This document shows, one piece after another, positions 1-6,885 of a stretch of 28,260 bases of DNA. Source of the DNA: Tepidimonas sp. UBA997 (lineage in GTDB: Bacteria; Pseudomonadota; Gammaproteobacteria; Burkholderiales; Burkholderiaceae_C); the NCBI GenBank assembly GCA_002291945.1, contig DBAZ01000022.1:1-28260 (forward strand). The letters are read 5' to 3'. The notes under the pieces are model-generated. The model was not told the origin of the DNA. It did no database searches and saw nothing but the letters and a program-made list of their open reading frames with translations. The translations under genes and the position numbers were made by a program. Every line of letters begins with the position of its first letter. The stretch's first letter is position 1.

Positions 1-1
1 G

Positions 2-379
2 TTCCTGTGCGCGATCGGCCTGCTGCTGCTGGTGCAGGGGGTGTTCTGGTGGAGTGCCCTGAGCGCCAGCCCGTCGTTGACCACCCTGACGCTGGCCCTG
101 TTTTTGTTTTTTCTCGGCTTCAACACGCTGGAGGCGAGCCAGCCGAGTCTGGCCTCGCGCCTGGCCTCGGCCACCACCCGCGGCGCGGCGCTGGGGGTGT
201 ACAACACCGCGCAATCGATCGGTTTTTTTGTCGGTGGGGCGGTGGGGGGCTGGTTGACCACGCGCTTCGGCCCCGAGGGCCTGTTCATGGCTTGTGCGGC
301 CCTGATCCTGGCCTGGCTGGTGGCCGCGTGGTCGATGCGGGCACCGCCGCTGGCAGGCTCCACACCCTCTGCCGCATGA
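2..379 (+). CDS. MFS transporter, C-terminal part (5' end outside window)
   Basis: The reading frame is already open at base 2 and stops with TGA at 377-379, so only about the last 125 codons are present. The residues form three strongly hydrophobic stretches separated by a polar loop (SQPSLASRLA) and a short segment with G-A-A-L-G-V-Y-N-T-A-Q-S-I-G followed by G-G-W-L-T-T-R-F-G. That pattern is typical of the last helices of a major facilitator superfamily drug/sugar exporter: a helix-packing glycine run, then a charged cytoplasmic turn. Function would be proton-driven export or uptake at the inner membrane; the substrate cannot be told. An MFS gene just upstream of ssb (often following uvrA) is, as I recall, a common arrangement in Burkholderiales. 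Family call is good, specificity unknown. Confidence 0.8.
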   Translation, partial: FLCAIGLLLLVQGVFWWSALSASPSLTTLTLALFLFFLGFNTLEASQPSLASRLASATTRGAALGVYNTAQSIGFFVGGAVGGWLTTRFGPEGLFMACAALILAWLVAAWSMRAPPLAGSTPSAA

Positions 380-502
380 GTAGGATTTGGCTGCTGTCGA
401 TCGAAAAGTCCGGCTGTTGTTGGCCAGAAATGCATTTGGTGTAGCGGGGATGCTGCACAATGGCTGTTTGATCCACACCACGATAGAGAGGAACTCCCCG
501 CC

Positions 503-1003
503 ATGGCATCCGTCAACAAAGTCATCCTGGTCGGCAACTGCGGTCGCGACCCCGAAATGCGCCACCTGCCTTCCGGCCAGGCCGTGGCCAATGTGAGCGT
601 GGCCACCACCAGTCGTCGCAAGGACCGCAACACCGGCGAAACGGTGGAAGACACGCAGTGGCACCGCGTCACGTTTTACGACCGCTTGGCCGAAATCGCG
701 GGCGAATACGTGAAAAAAGGGCGCCCCATCTATGTGGAAGGGCGCCTGAAGTACGGCAAATACACCGACCCGTCAGGCGTGGAAAAAAACACGGTTGACA
801 TCATCGCCACCGAACTGCAGTTGCTCGGCGGTCGCGAGGGCCTGGGCAGCCCCGCAGGCGAAGAATCCGGCGGCCATGCGCCGCGCAGCACCGCTGCGGC
901 TGCCAGTCGGGCCACCGCGCCCGCGAGTCGCCCGGCACCCGCCAGCAAGCCCGCACCGGCTTCCACCGGCTTTGACGACATGGACGACGACATCCCCTTC
1001 TGA
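503..1003 (+). CDS. ssb: Single-stranded DNA-binding protein
   Basis: A 166-residue SSB that coats single-stranded DNA as a tetramer and recruits replication, repair and recombination enzymes. The N-terminal OB fold (about residues 1-110) begins ASVNKVILVGN, followed by the family's D-P-E-M-R and D-T-Q-W-H-R-V segments. A low-complexity linker rich in Ala, Pro and Ser (about 118-155) leads to the acidic tip MDDDIPF, which is the docking peptide for partner proteins. Length and layout match other proteobacterial SSBs. The start is ATG at 503, backed by a clear GAGAGGAA ribosome-binding site at 486-493. The 123-bp gap to the upstream transporter leaves room for its own promoter. I saw no convincing LexA box. 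The next gene begins 27 nt downstream, so read-through is likely. Confidence 0.97.
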   Translation: MASVNKVILVGNCGRDPEMRHLPSGQAVANVSVATTSRRKDRNTGETVEDTQWHRVTFYDRLAEIAGEYVKKGRPIYVEGRLKYGKYTDPSGVEKNTVDIIATELQLLGGREGLGSPAGEESGGHAPRSTAAAASRATAPASRPAPASKPAPASTGFDDMDDDIPF

Positions 1004-1030
1004 GAACTCCACTCATAGCCGGGCAACAGC

Positions 1031-2053
1031 ATGGAATACCAAGAGTCGCGCGAGAAAAGTGCCGAATGGCTGCGACAGGTTGTTGCCCTGATGGGCCAGC
1101 ACGATGCACCGTTCAACCCCATCACCTACACGGTCTGGTACGAGTACGTGGCGGGTCTGAATGGCCGACTGCGCGAGGCCCTGGACCGGTTTGTGACTTC
1201 AGAACCCCGGCTGAGTCAGGCCACCATCGAGCGCTTGTACCGCGAGCATGTGGCAAGTGTCGATGACAAGACCATGAATCGCATCAGCCGGGATTTTCAG
1301 CAGGTGATGAGCCACATGGTCACCCAGGTGCAGCGCACGGGTGAACAGGCTGGTGCCTTTGATGCCGAGTTGTCTGGGTTGAGCCAGGCCTTGACCGACG
1401 CCGACCCCAGTCGCTTGCAAGTGCACCTCCAGCAGGCTCTGCAACGCAGTCAGGCGATGCAGCATGCCACCTCGGCGCTGCAAGAGCAGGTGCGGGTGAG
1501 TCGCTCCGAAATCGACAAACTGCGCGCCGACCTGGATCGTGCGCGCGAAGAAGTCTTCATCGACAGCCTGACCCAAGTGCTCAATCGCAAGGGTCTGGAC
1601 TTCCGGCTGAGTCAGATTTTGTCCGCAGCAGCACAGCCTGGTGCAGCCCCGCATGGCCTGGTGATGCTGGATATCGACCATTTCAAACGCATCAATGACC
1701 AGCACGGCCATCTGGTGGGTGATCAGGTCTTGGCTGCCATGGGTCAAGTCTTGCGCAGGGTGGTGACCAACCCCGCCCACGTGGTCGCCCGCTACGGCGG
1801 GGAAGAGTTTGCCATCGTGCTCCCCAACACCTCGTTTAACGACACGGCGGCCATGGCCGAACACGTTTGTCAAGCGACACGCGCCATGAAGCTGCGCAAA
1901 CGCAACGCGCACGACGTGGTGCTGAGCGTCACGGTATCGGCGGGGGCTGCCGGGCACCGCCCCGGTGAAAGTCCGGACGAATGGATAGCCCGGGCCGATG
2001 CGGCCCTCTACCGCTCCAAGCAAGCGGGGCGTGATCGCGTCACATGCGCCTGA
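1031..2053 (+). CDS. GGDEF-domain diguanylate cyclase
   Basis: This 340-residue protein probably makes cyclic di-GMP from two GTP. Residues 1-170 are mostly helical and soluble, with no signal peptide or membrane segment, and end in a coiled-coil-like stretch (about 128-175) that would dimerise the enzyme. The GGDEF domain covers about 176-338. Visible motifs are D-S-L-T at 178-181, L-N-R-K-G at 184-188, D-I-D-H-F-K-R-I-N-D at 214-223 and the active-site loop R-Y-G-G-E-E-F at 254-260, all consistent with catalytic competence. The RxxD inhibitory site, expected just upstream of the loop, is replaced by N-P-A-H (247-250), so feedback inhibition by product is probably absent. The N-terminal segment containing T-V-W-Y-E-Y-V-A-G-L-N may be a ligand or partner domain that I cannot name. 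No EAL domain is present. Confidence 0.9.
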   Translation: MEYQESREKSAEWLRQVVALMGQHDAPFNPITYTVWYEYVAGLNGRLREALDRFVTSEPRLSQATIERLYREHVASVDDKTMNRISRDFQQVMSHMVTQVQRTGEQAGAFDAELSGLSQALTDADPSRLQVHLQQALQRSQAMQHATSALQEQVRVSRSEIDKLRADLDRAREEVFIDSLTQVLNRKGLDFRLSQILSAAAQPGAAPHGLVMLDIDHFKRINDQHGHLVGDQVLAAMGQVLRRVVTNPAHVVARYGGEEFAIVLPNTSFNDTAAMAEHVCQATRAMKLRKRNAHDVVLSVTVSAGAAGHRPGESPDEWIARADAALYRSKQAGRDRVTCA

Positions 2054-2071
2054 AGCCCCGGCTCCGTTAGC

Positions 2072-2093
2072 GCCATGTCAGGGCCATGTCAGG
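2072..2093 (+). repeat. Perfect tandem 11-bp direct repeat upstream of fadD
   Basis: GCCATGTCAGG occurs twice in direct succession with no spacer. It lies just upstream of the candidate fadD promoter, at about -68 to -47 from the predicted transcription start, one DNA turn per copy. It could be an activator or repressor site, or a chance slippage duplication. Confidence 0.75.
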
Positions 2094-2104
2094 GAAATAC
2101 AGGA

Positions 2105-2133
2105 TTCGCAGCGCCTGATGGTCGTCGCATAAT
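2105..2133 (+). promoter_or_regulatory. Candidate sigma-70 promoter for the acyl-CoA ligase gene
   Basis: TTCGCA (2105-2110), a 17-bp spacer, then CATAAT (2128-2133). The -35 matches four and the -10 five of six consensus bases. A start near 2140 would give a leader of about 45 nt before the ATG at 2185. Assignment is by eye only. Confidence 0.4.
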
Positions 2134-2184
2134 GCAAAATGGCACCGCCCTGATCGAGGCGGCGTCACAACGATGGAGATGCGT

Positions 2185-3879
2185 ATGACCGGTGTCGTCA
2201 CTGCGGCCGACCAACCTTGGCTGGCGGCGTACCCCCCAGGGGTGCCCCACAATATCCAAGCCGACGCCTACCCTTCGCTGCTTGCGCTCATGGAAGCCAG
2301 CTTCCAGAGCCACGCCAGCCGCACGGCCTATCACTTTTTGGGCAAGGACATCTCTTTTCAGGCCGTCGATGAGCAGTCGCTGGCGCTGGCGGCATGGCTG
2401 CAGCACCAAGGTCTGGTCAAGGGCGACCGGGTGGCCGTGATGATGCCCAACGTACCGCAGTACCCGGTGGCGGTGGCCGCCATTCTTCGCGCGGGCCTCG
2501 TGGTGGTGAACGTGAACCCCCTCTACACCGCGCGTGAGCTGGAGCATCAACTCACCGATGCGGGGGCCAAGGCCATCATCATCATCGAGAACTTTGCCGC
2601 CACCCTGGCGCAATGCCTGCCACGGACGCCGGTCAAACACGTCGTTCTGTGCGCCATGGGCGACATGCTGGGCTGGTTCAAAGGGGCCATCGTCAACCAC
2701 GTGGTGCGCAAGGTCAAGAAACTGGTGCCGCCTTTCGAGTTGCCGCAGGCAGAGCGCTTTGCCGACGCGCTGAAGTCGGGGCACCAGCGGACTTTTCAGC
2801 GCGTCGCCGTCGGGCCGGACGACATGGCGGTACTGCAATACACCGGCGGCACCACCGGGGTCAGCAAAGGCGCGGTGCTGCTGCACCGGCATGTGGTCGC
2901 CAATGTGCTGCAGTCCGAGGCGTGGAACGAGCCTGTGATGAAGCAGATTGCGCCCTCCGAGCAGCCCACGGCCGTCTGTGCCTTGCCGCTCTATCACATT
3001 TTCGCCTTCACGGTGAACATGATGCTGGGCCTGCGACAAGGCGGCAAAAACATCCTGATTCCCAACCCGCGTGACCTGCCAGCAGTGATTCAGGAGCTCA
3101 AGCGCCACACCTTTCACAGCTTCCCGGCGGTCAACACCCTGTTCAATGCGCTGCTCAACCATCCGGACTTCGATCAGGTCAACTGGCGCAAGCTCAAGGT
3201 GTCGGTGGGCGGCGGGATGGCGGTGCAACGCGCCGTCGCCGAGCGGTGGCTGGCCCGCACCGGCTGCCCCATCTGCGAGGGCTACGGCCTGTCGGAAACC
3301 AGTCCATCGGCTAGTTGCAACCCGGTCACTGCGACCACGTTTTCCGGCTCCATCGGGGTGCCCTTACCCGGCACGCGCATGCAATGTGTCGATGACGAAG
3401 GCAAGGAAGTGCCCGTGGGGCAACCCGGCGAAATCGCCATCAAGGGCCCCCAGGTCATGGCCGGTTACTGGCAGCGTCCGGACGAAACCGCCAAGGTCAT
3501 GACCGCCGATGGCTGGTTGCTCAGCGGCGACATCGGCATCATGGACGAGCACGGCTACTTTCGCATCGTGGATCGCAGGAAGGACATGATCTTGGTCAGC
3601 GGCTTTAACGTCTATCCCAACGAGGTCGAAGACGTGCTGGCCGGGATGCCGGGGGTGCTCGAATGCGCCGCCGTCGGCATGGCCGATGCCCACTCGGGCG
3701 AAGCGGTGAAGTTGTTCGTGGTGCGCAAAGACCCCGCCATCACCGAGCAAGATGTGCGAGACTACTGCCGCGAGCGACTGACCGGCTACAAGCTGCCCAA
3801 GGTGATCGAATTCCGCACCGAACTGCCCAAAACCCCGGTCGGCAAAATCTTGCGCCGCGAACTGCGCGACAAAGCCTGA
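2185..3879 (+). CDS. fadD: Long-chain fatty acid--CoA ligase (FadD type)
   Basis: An AMP-forming acyl-CoA synthetase of 564 residues that activates fatty acids to acyl-CoA through an acyl-adenylate. Key motifs are the phosphate-binding loop T-G-G-T-T-G-V-S-K-G at 220-229, the adenine motif G-Y-G-L-S-E-T-S, the hinge region D-R-R-K-D-M-I with G-F-N-V-Y-P-N-E-V-E-D, and the catalytic lysine in P-V-G-K-I-L-R (K554). The start at 2185 is preferred over in-frame ATGs at 2173 and 2179, because GGAG at 2175-2178 is spaced 6 nt from it and because it gives the usual short lead before the P-W-L-A-A-Y-P family start. Length and motif order fit FadD of proteobacteria. Exact chain-length preference cannot be read. 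The stop overlaps the ribosome-binding site of the next gene, so the two are probably co-translated from one message. Confidence 0.92.
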   Translation: MTGVVTAADQPWLAAYPPGVPHNIQADAYPSLLALMEASFQSHASRTAYHFLGKDISFQAVDEQSLALAAWLQHQGLVKGDRVAVMMPNVPQYPVAVAAILRAGLVVVNVNPLYTARELEHQLTDAGAKAIIIIENFAATLAQCLPRTPVKHVVLCAMGDMLGWFKGAIVNHVVRKVKKLVPPFELPQAERFADALKSGHQRTFQRVAVGPDDMAVLQYTGGTTGVSKGAVLLHRHVVANVLQSEAWNEPVMKQIAPSEQPTAVCALPLYHIFAFTVNMMLGLRQGGKNILIPNPRDLPAVIQELKRHTFHSFPAVNTLFNALLNHPDFDQVNWRKLKVSVGGGMAVQRAVAERWLARTGCPICEGYGLSETSPSASCNPVTATTFSGSIGVPLPGTRMQCVDDEGKEVPVGQPGEIAIKGPQVMAGYWQRPDETAKVMTADGWLLSGDIGIMDEHGYFRIVDRRKDMILVSGFNVYPNEVEDVLAGMPGVLECAAVGMADAHSGEAVKLFVVRKDPAITEQDVRDYCRERLTGYKLPKVIEFRTELPKTPVGKILRRELRDKA

Positions 3880-3893
3880 GGAGTATCACCGTC

Positions 3894-4649
3894 ATGGGCC
3901 AACGCATTGCTATCATCAGCGCCGTTCACGAGGAGTTGAGTGAAATCCTGACGTTGATGCCCGACGAGCGACAGACGGTCGTCGGGCACCGGACCTTCTG
4001 GTCGGGACACCTGCAAGGGCACGACGTGGTGACCGTGCTGTCGGGCATGGGCAAAGTCGCCGCAGCAACCACAGCCACGATTCTTTGTGAACGCTTCGCG
4101 CCCCAGCAAGTCATTTTCACTGGCGTGGCAGGCGGGTTGGCCACAGGCATCGAGGTCGGTGATATCGTGGTCGGCACAAGGTACCTGCAGCATGATCTGG
4201 ACGCGTCGCCGCTATACGCTCGGTGGGAAGTACCCGGCTATGACCACCAGTGGTTTTCGGCCGACCGGGCACTGACCCAGGTTTTGCACGCTGCGGCCAA
4301 AGACGCCGTCACGTGGCTTCCCAAGCTGCTGGATGAAGCCATGCTCAGAGGCCTGGGGCTGCACACCCCCAGCGTGCACGAAGGCGACATCGTTACGGGG
4401 GACCGGTTCGTGGCTACGCAAGCGGAGTCGGCACGCCTACGCGCCGATCTGCCCTCGGCCTTGGCCGTGGACATGGAAAGCGCTGCCGTGGCCATGGTCT
4501 GTCACGATTACGGGATTCCCTTTGGCGCGGTACGCACCATCTCCGACCGGGCCGACAACGCAGCCCACCAGGATTTTCAGCATTTTCTGCAGCAGGTGGC
4601 GCACCACTACAGCGGGCGCGTCATTCGCAAGGCTCTCAACCTGCTCTGA
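3894..4649 (+). CDS. mtnN: 5'-methylthioadenosine/S-adenosylhomocysteine nucleosidase
   Basis: A 251-residue nucleosidase that cleaves adenine from methylthioadenosine, S-adenosylhomocysteine and 5'-deoxyadenosine, clearing by-products of SAM-dependent reactions. Family marks are the N-terminal acidic pair H-E-E-L (E13/E14), G-M-G-K at 51-54, T-G-V-A-G-G at 76-81, the V-D-M-E-S-A-A purine/ribose-binding segment (E195) and R-T-I-S-D-R-A-D with the catalytic aspartate D218. The start at 3894 is preceded by GAGGAG at 3878-3883, which sits on the stop codon of fadD. A longer upstream open frame exists but lacks family similarity. The gene converges on corA, with only 3 nt between the two stop codons and no terminator visible between them. 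Some relatives are annotated as phosphorylases or hopanoid-associated; the D-M-E and R-x-x-S-D motifs favour the nucleosidase. Confidence 0.93.
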   Translation: MGQRIAIISAVHEELSEILTLMPDERQTVVGHRTFWSGHLQGHDVVTVLSGMGKVAAATTATILCERFAPQQVIFTGVAGGLATGIEVGDIVVGTRYLQHDLDASPLYARWEVPGYDHQWFSADRALTQVLHAAAKDAVTWLPKLLDEAMLRGLGLHTPSVHEGDIVTGDRFVATQAESARLRADLPSALAVDMESAAVAMVCHDYGIPFGAVRTISDRADNAAHQDFQHFLQQVAHHYSGRVIRKALNLL

Positions 4650-4652
4650 GGC

Positions 4653-5639
4653 TTATTTGAGCCAGCCCCGTTTGCGGAAATAAGCCATCGGAATGACGGC
4701 TGCCAGCACCATCAGACCGATCGCAAACGGGTAGCCGTAAGTCCACCCCAGTTCGGGCATGTAGTCAAAATTCATGCCATAGCTGCTGGCGACCAGCGTC
4801 GGCGGCAGCAAGGACACGCTGGCCACCGAGAAGATTTTGATGATCTTGTTCTGGTTGATGTTGATAAAACCGATGGTCGCATCCATCAGGAAGTTGATCT
4901 TCTCGAACATGAACGCCGTATGGCTGTCGAGCGAATCCAGGTCACGCAAAATCTGCCGGGCGTCCTCGAACTGTTCGGCGCTCAGCAGCCGCATGCGCAT
5001 CATGAAGCTCACGGCGCGGCGCGTGTCCATCATGTTGCGGCGGATGCGCCCCGACATGTCCTCGTGCCGCGCAATGCCCGCCAGCACCTCGGAAGCGATC
5101 TGGTCCGTCACCTGACCGGATAACACCTTGCGGCTGATCCGTTCCAGGTCATCATAGATTTCCTCCACCGTGTCGGCGCAGTACTCGGCGTCGGCATCGA
5201 ACAGGCTGAGCAGGACGTCCTTGGAGTCCTTGATCAGGCCTGGCATGCGACGCGCACGCAGCCGCAGCAAACGAAAGACCGGCACATCCTCGTCGTGAAT
5301 CGAAAACAGCACGCCTCGGCTCTTGAGGGTATCGTTATGTTCATTCAGAATGAAGGCCACCCGGACCGTACGCGGATTGTCCTGATCGTCAATCAGGAAG
5401 TCGGAGCGGACATGGAGCTCGCCGTTGTCTTCTTCAAAGAAACGTGCCGATTCCTCAATGTCTTCATCCATGGCGTTTTCGGGAATCGACAACCCGAAAT
5501 GCTGACGGACCCACCGGCGCTCTTCGGGCGTCGGCGATTCGAGATCGACCCAGATCGGCGTGAATCGCGACAAGGTCTCCAGGGATTCGATTTCTTCCTG
5601 GAACAGGCGGCCATTGACCAAAGTGAAAACATTGAGCAC
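4653..5639 (-). CDS. corA: CorA-family magnesium/cobalt transport protein
   Basis: A 328-residue CorA-type divalent cation channel of the inner membrane, working as a homopentamer. The large N-terminal cytoplasmic domain is acidic and helical, including the segment D-E-D-I-E-E-S-A-R-F, with a long helical stalk. Two C-terminal membrane helices flank the hallmark Y-G-M-N-F selectivity motif and the M-P-E-L loop; the tail is basic (F-R-K-R-G-W-L-K). I place the start at the GTG at 5637-5639, because it has GGGGAG about 7 nt upstream and gives the usual family beginning (L-N-V-F-T-L-x-N-G-R-L-F). An in-frame ATG at 5681 would add 14 residues that look unrelated. The gene is convergent with the nucleosidase. 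It occupies the side of hpf where rpoN is found in many proteobacteria. Confidence 0.92.
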   Translation of the reverse strand: MLNVFTLVNGRLFQEEIESLETLSRFTPIWVDLESPTPEERRWVRQHFGLSIPENAMDEDIEESARFFEEDNGELHVRSDFLIDDQDNPRTVRVAFILNEHNDTLKSRGVLFSIHDEDVPVFRLLRLRARRMPGLIKDSKDVLLSLFDADAEYCADTVEEIYDDLERISRKVLSGQVTDQIASEVLAGIARHEDMSGRIRRNMMDTRRAVSFMMRMRLLSAEQFEDARQILRDLDSLDSHTAFMFEKINFLMDATIGFININQNKIIKIFSVASVSLLPPTLVASSYGMNFDYMPELGWTYGYPFAIGLMVLAAVIPMAYFRKRGWLK

Positions 5640-5734
5640 CGCAGGCTCCCCGATTCGGCTAGAAATTGACAAGACAGCCATTCAAGCACCGGGACTCCAG
5701 CCGTCGCGCGTGCCTGGCACTGATGCTCGGGATT

Positions 5735-5754
5735 ATGGCATCAGGGCATGCCAT
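5735..5754. promoter_or_regulatory. Perfect 7-bp dyad upstream of corA
   Basis: ATGGCAT, a 6-nt centre, then ATGCCAT. The left arm overlaps CATAAT on the minus strand (plus-strand 5733-5738), a possible -10 element for corA, which makes this an operator candidate. No -35 match is visible at the right distance. The regulator is unknown. Confidence 0.35.
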
Positions 5755-5831
5755 TTCGATGACATGTTTTGCCGCCTCGTCCAACCGCGCCATCACCCCC
5801 CTTGGTGGCTGCCAGTTGCTGCACTGCACGC

Positions 5832-5860
5832 TTGCCCAAACGGGCCTGACCGGGCATAGT
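5832..5860 (+). promoter_or_regulatory. Candidate promoter for hpf
   Basis: TTGCCC (5832-5837), a 17-bp spacer, then CATAGT (5855-5860); each hexamer matches four of six consensus bases. It would give a leader of about 70 nt. This is the best match I found in the corA-hpf gap, which is otherwise without a recognisable gene. Confidence 0.3.
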
Positions 5861-5937
5861 GGAGGCAGCGATGTCGTATTCCTCAGCGTAACCGGGTCGC
5901 CGGAACGCCTTGTCAACCCGAGCAAAGGAGGCTCTTC

Positions 5938-6267
5938 ATGAACCTGACGATCAGTGGTCACCACCTCGAAATCACCCCATCATTGCGCGATTACGTGACG
6001 TCGAAACTTGACCGAATTTCTCGACATTTCGACCAGGTCGTTGACATCAAAGTCCTTTTGACAGTGGACAACATCAAGGAAAAAGACCAGCGCCAGAAGG
6101 CGGAATGCAGTATTCGCGTCAAAGGCAAGGACCTGTTTGCCGAGAGCGCTCACGCCGACCTCTACGCTGCGGTTGACGAACTGGCCGACAAGCTGGACCG
6201 TCAGGTGCTGCGCTACAAAACCAAGGTGCAGGAGCACCACCATGAAACAGTGAAGCGCCAACCTTGA
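5938..6267 (+). CDS. hpf: Ribosome hibernation-promoting factor (HPF/YfiA family)
   Basis: A 109-residue protein that binds the 30S decoding site and inactivates ribosomes when growth stops. It starts M-N-L-T-I-S-G-H-H-L-E-I-T-P and continues with R-D-Y-V-T-S-K-L-D-R-I-S-R-H-F, then the beta strands and second helix of the family (A-D-L-Y-A-A-V-D-E-L-A-D-K-L-D-R-Q). The C-terminus is a short basic, His-rich tail. It has the short form: there is no C-terminal dimerisation domain of the long HPF type. The AAAGGAGG ribosome-binding site at 5924-5931, 6 nt from the ATG, is among the strongest in the window and suggests high expression. It is followed by a hairpin terminator before ptsN, so it may be expressed apart from the PTS genes. 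Confidence 0.95.
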   Translation: MNLTISGHHLEITPSLRDYVTSKLDRISRHFDQVVDIKVLLTVDNIKEKDQRQKAECSIRVKGKDLFAESAHADLYAAVDELADKLDRQVLRYKTKVQEHHHETVKRQP

Positions 6268-6293
6268 CGGCCTGTCATTTTTTTGCACTGCAA

Positions 6294-6330
6294 CAAGCCG
6301 CTGATTTTGTCAAGCGGCTTGTGTGTTTTT
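6294..6330 (+). terminator. Rho-independent terminator after hpf
   Basis: Perfect 9-bp inverted repeat CAAGCCGCT (6294-6302) / AGCGGCTTG (6313-6321) with a 10-nt loop, followed by TGTGTTTTT. It sits 27 nt after the hpf stop and separates hpf from ptsN. Confidence 0.8.
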
Positions 6331-6336
6331 GGGGAC

Positions 6337-6364
6337 TTGGCAAGAACGTACAGGCAGGCATAAT
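6337..6364 (+). promoter_or_regulatory. Candidate promoter for ptsN-hprK
   Basis: TTGGCA (6337-6342), a 16-bp spacer, then CATAAT (6359-6364). The predicted start near 6371 lies just ahead of the GAGG ribosome-binding site (6375-6378). Its position directly after the hpf terminator makes it plausible. Confidence 0.4.
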
Positions 6365-6384
6365 CTGCCCCTTGCGAGGTTGCC

Positions 6385-6855
6385 ATGAACCGTCTTTCTG
6401 CCATATTGCCTGCTGAGCAGGTGCTGGTCGCTGTCGATGCCACCAGCAAGAAACGTGCTTTTGAAGAAGCGGGTTTGCTGTTTGAATCCCTGCACGGGCT
6501 CAACCGTGCCCTGATCACCGACAGCCTGTTCGCCCGCGAGCGCCTGGGCTCTACCGGACTGGGCCATGGGGTGGCCATCCCCCACGGGCGCATCAAAGGG
6601 CTCAAGCAGCCGTTGGCGGCGGTGTTCCAGTTGGCCAATCCGATCGGCTTCGATGCGCCGGACGAACAGCCGGTGCGTCTGATGATTTTCCTGCTGGTGC
6701 CCGAAGCGGCCACGCAGAAGCACCTGGAAATTCTGTCCGAGATTGCCGAACTGCTGAGCGACACCGCTTTGCGCGAACAGATGAAAGAAAGTCCGTCGGC
6801 CCCCGGCCTGCACCAGATGATTGCCCACTGGCAATCCGCTCATGCAGCCGCCTGA
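6385..6855 (+). CDS. ptsN: PTS IIA-like nitrogen-regulatory protein (EIIA-Ntr)
   Basis: A 156-residue cytoplasmic EIIA domain of the nitrogen PTS, which relays phosphate from PtsP/NPr and controls metabolism and potassium balance through its phosphorylation state, not by sugar transport. The phosphorylated histidine is H67 in the motif G-V-A-I-P-H-G-R; upstream are R-E-R-L-G-S-T-G-L-G, and downstream N-P-I-G-F-D-A-P-D-E-Q-P-V, both typical of the fructose/mannitol IIA fold. The ATG at 6385 has GAGG 6 nt upstream. The gene is followed 30 nt later by hprK, the usual proteobacterial pairing. No PTS membrane permease lies nearby, which fits a purely regulatory role. Confidence 0.94.
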   Translation: MNRLSAILPAEQVLVAVDATSKKRAFEEAGLLFESLHGLNRALITDSLFARERLGSTGLGHGVAIPHGRIKGLKQPLAAVFQLANPIGFDAPDEQPVRLMIFLLVPEAATQKHLEILSEIAELLSDTALREQMKESPSAPGLHQMIAHWQSAHAAA

Positions 6856-6885
6856 CCGCAGGCAAGACCCCGGGCTTCGCTTGCC

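Noticed and set aside
380..502. LexA box upstream of ssb
   Set aside because: CTGT occurs more than once, but no matching ACAG at the spacing of an SOS box was found.
2089..3228. 379-codon open frame antisense to fadD
   Set aside because: Shadow of fadD with the same His-rich composition and no family signal.
5715..5729. TGGCAC followed by CTCG, a possible sigma-54 promoter for hpf
   Set aside because: The -24 element fits, but the -12 element lacks the required GC at the right distance.
5659..5964. 101-codon minus-strand frame in the corA-hpf gap
   Set aside because: It overlaps the corA start and the hpf start, has no ribosome-binding site and no recognisable family.
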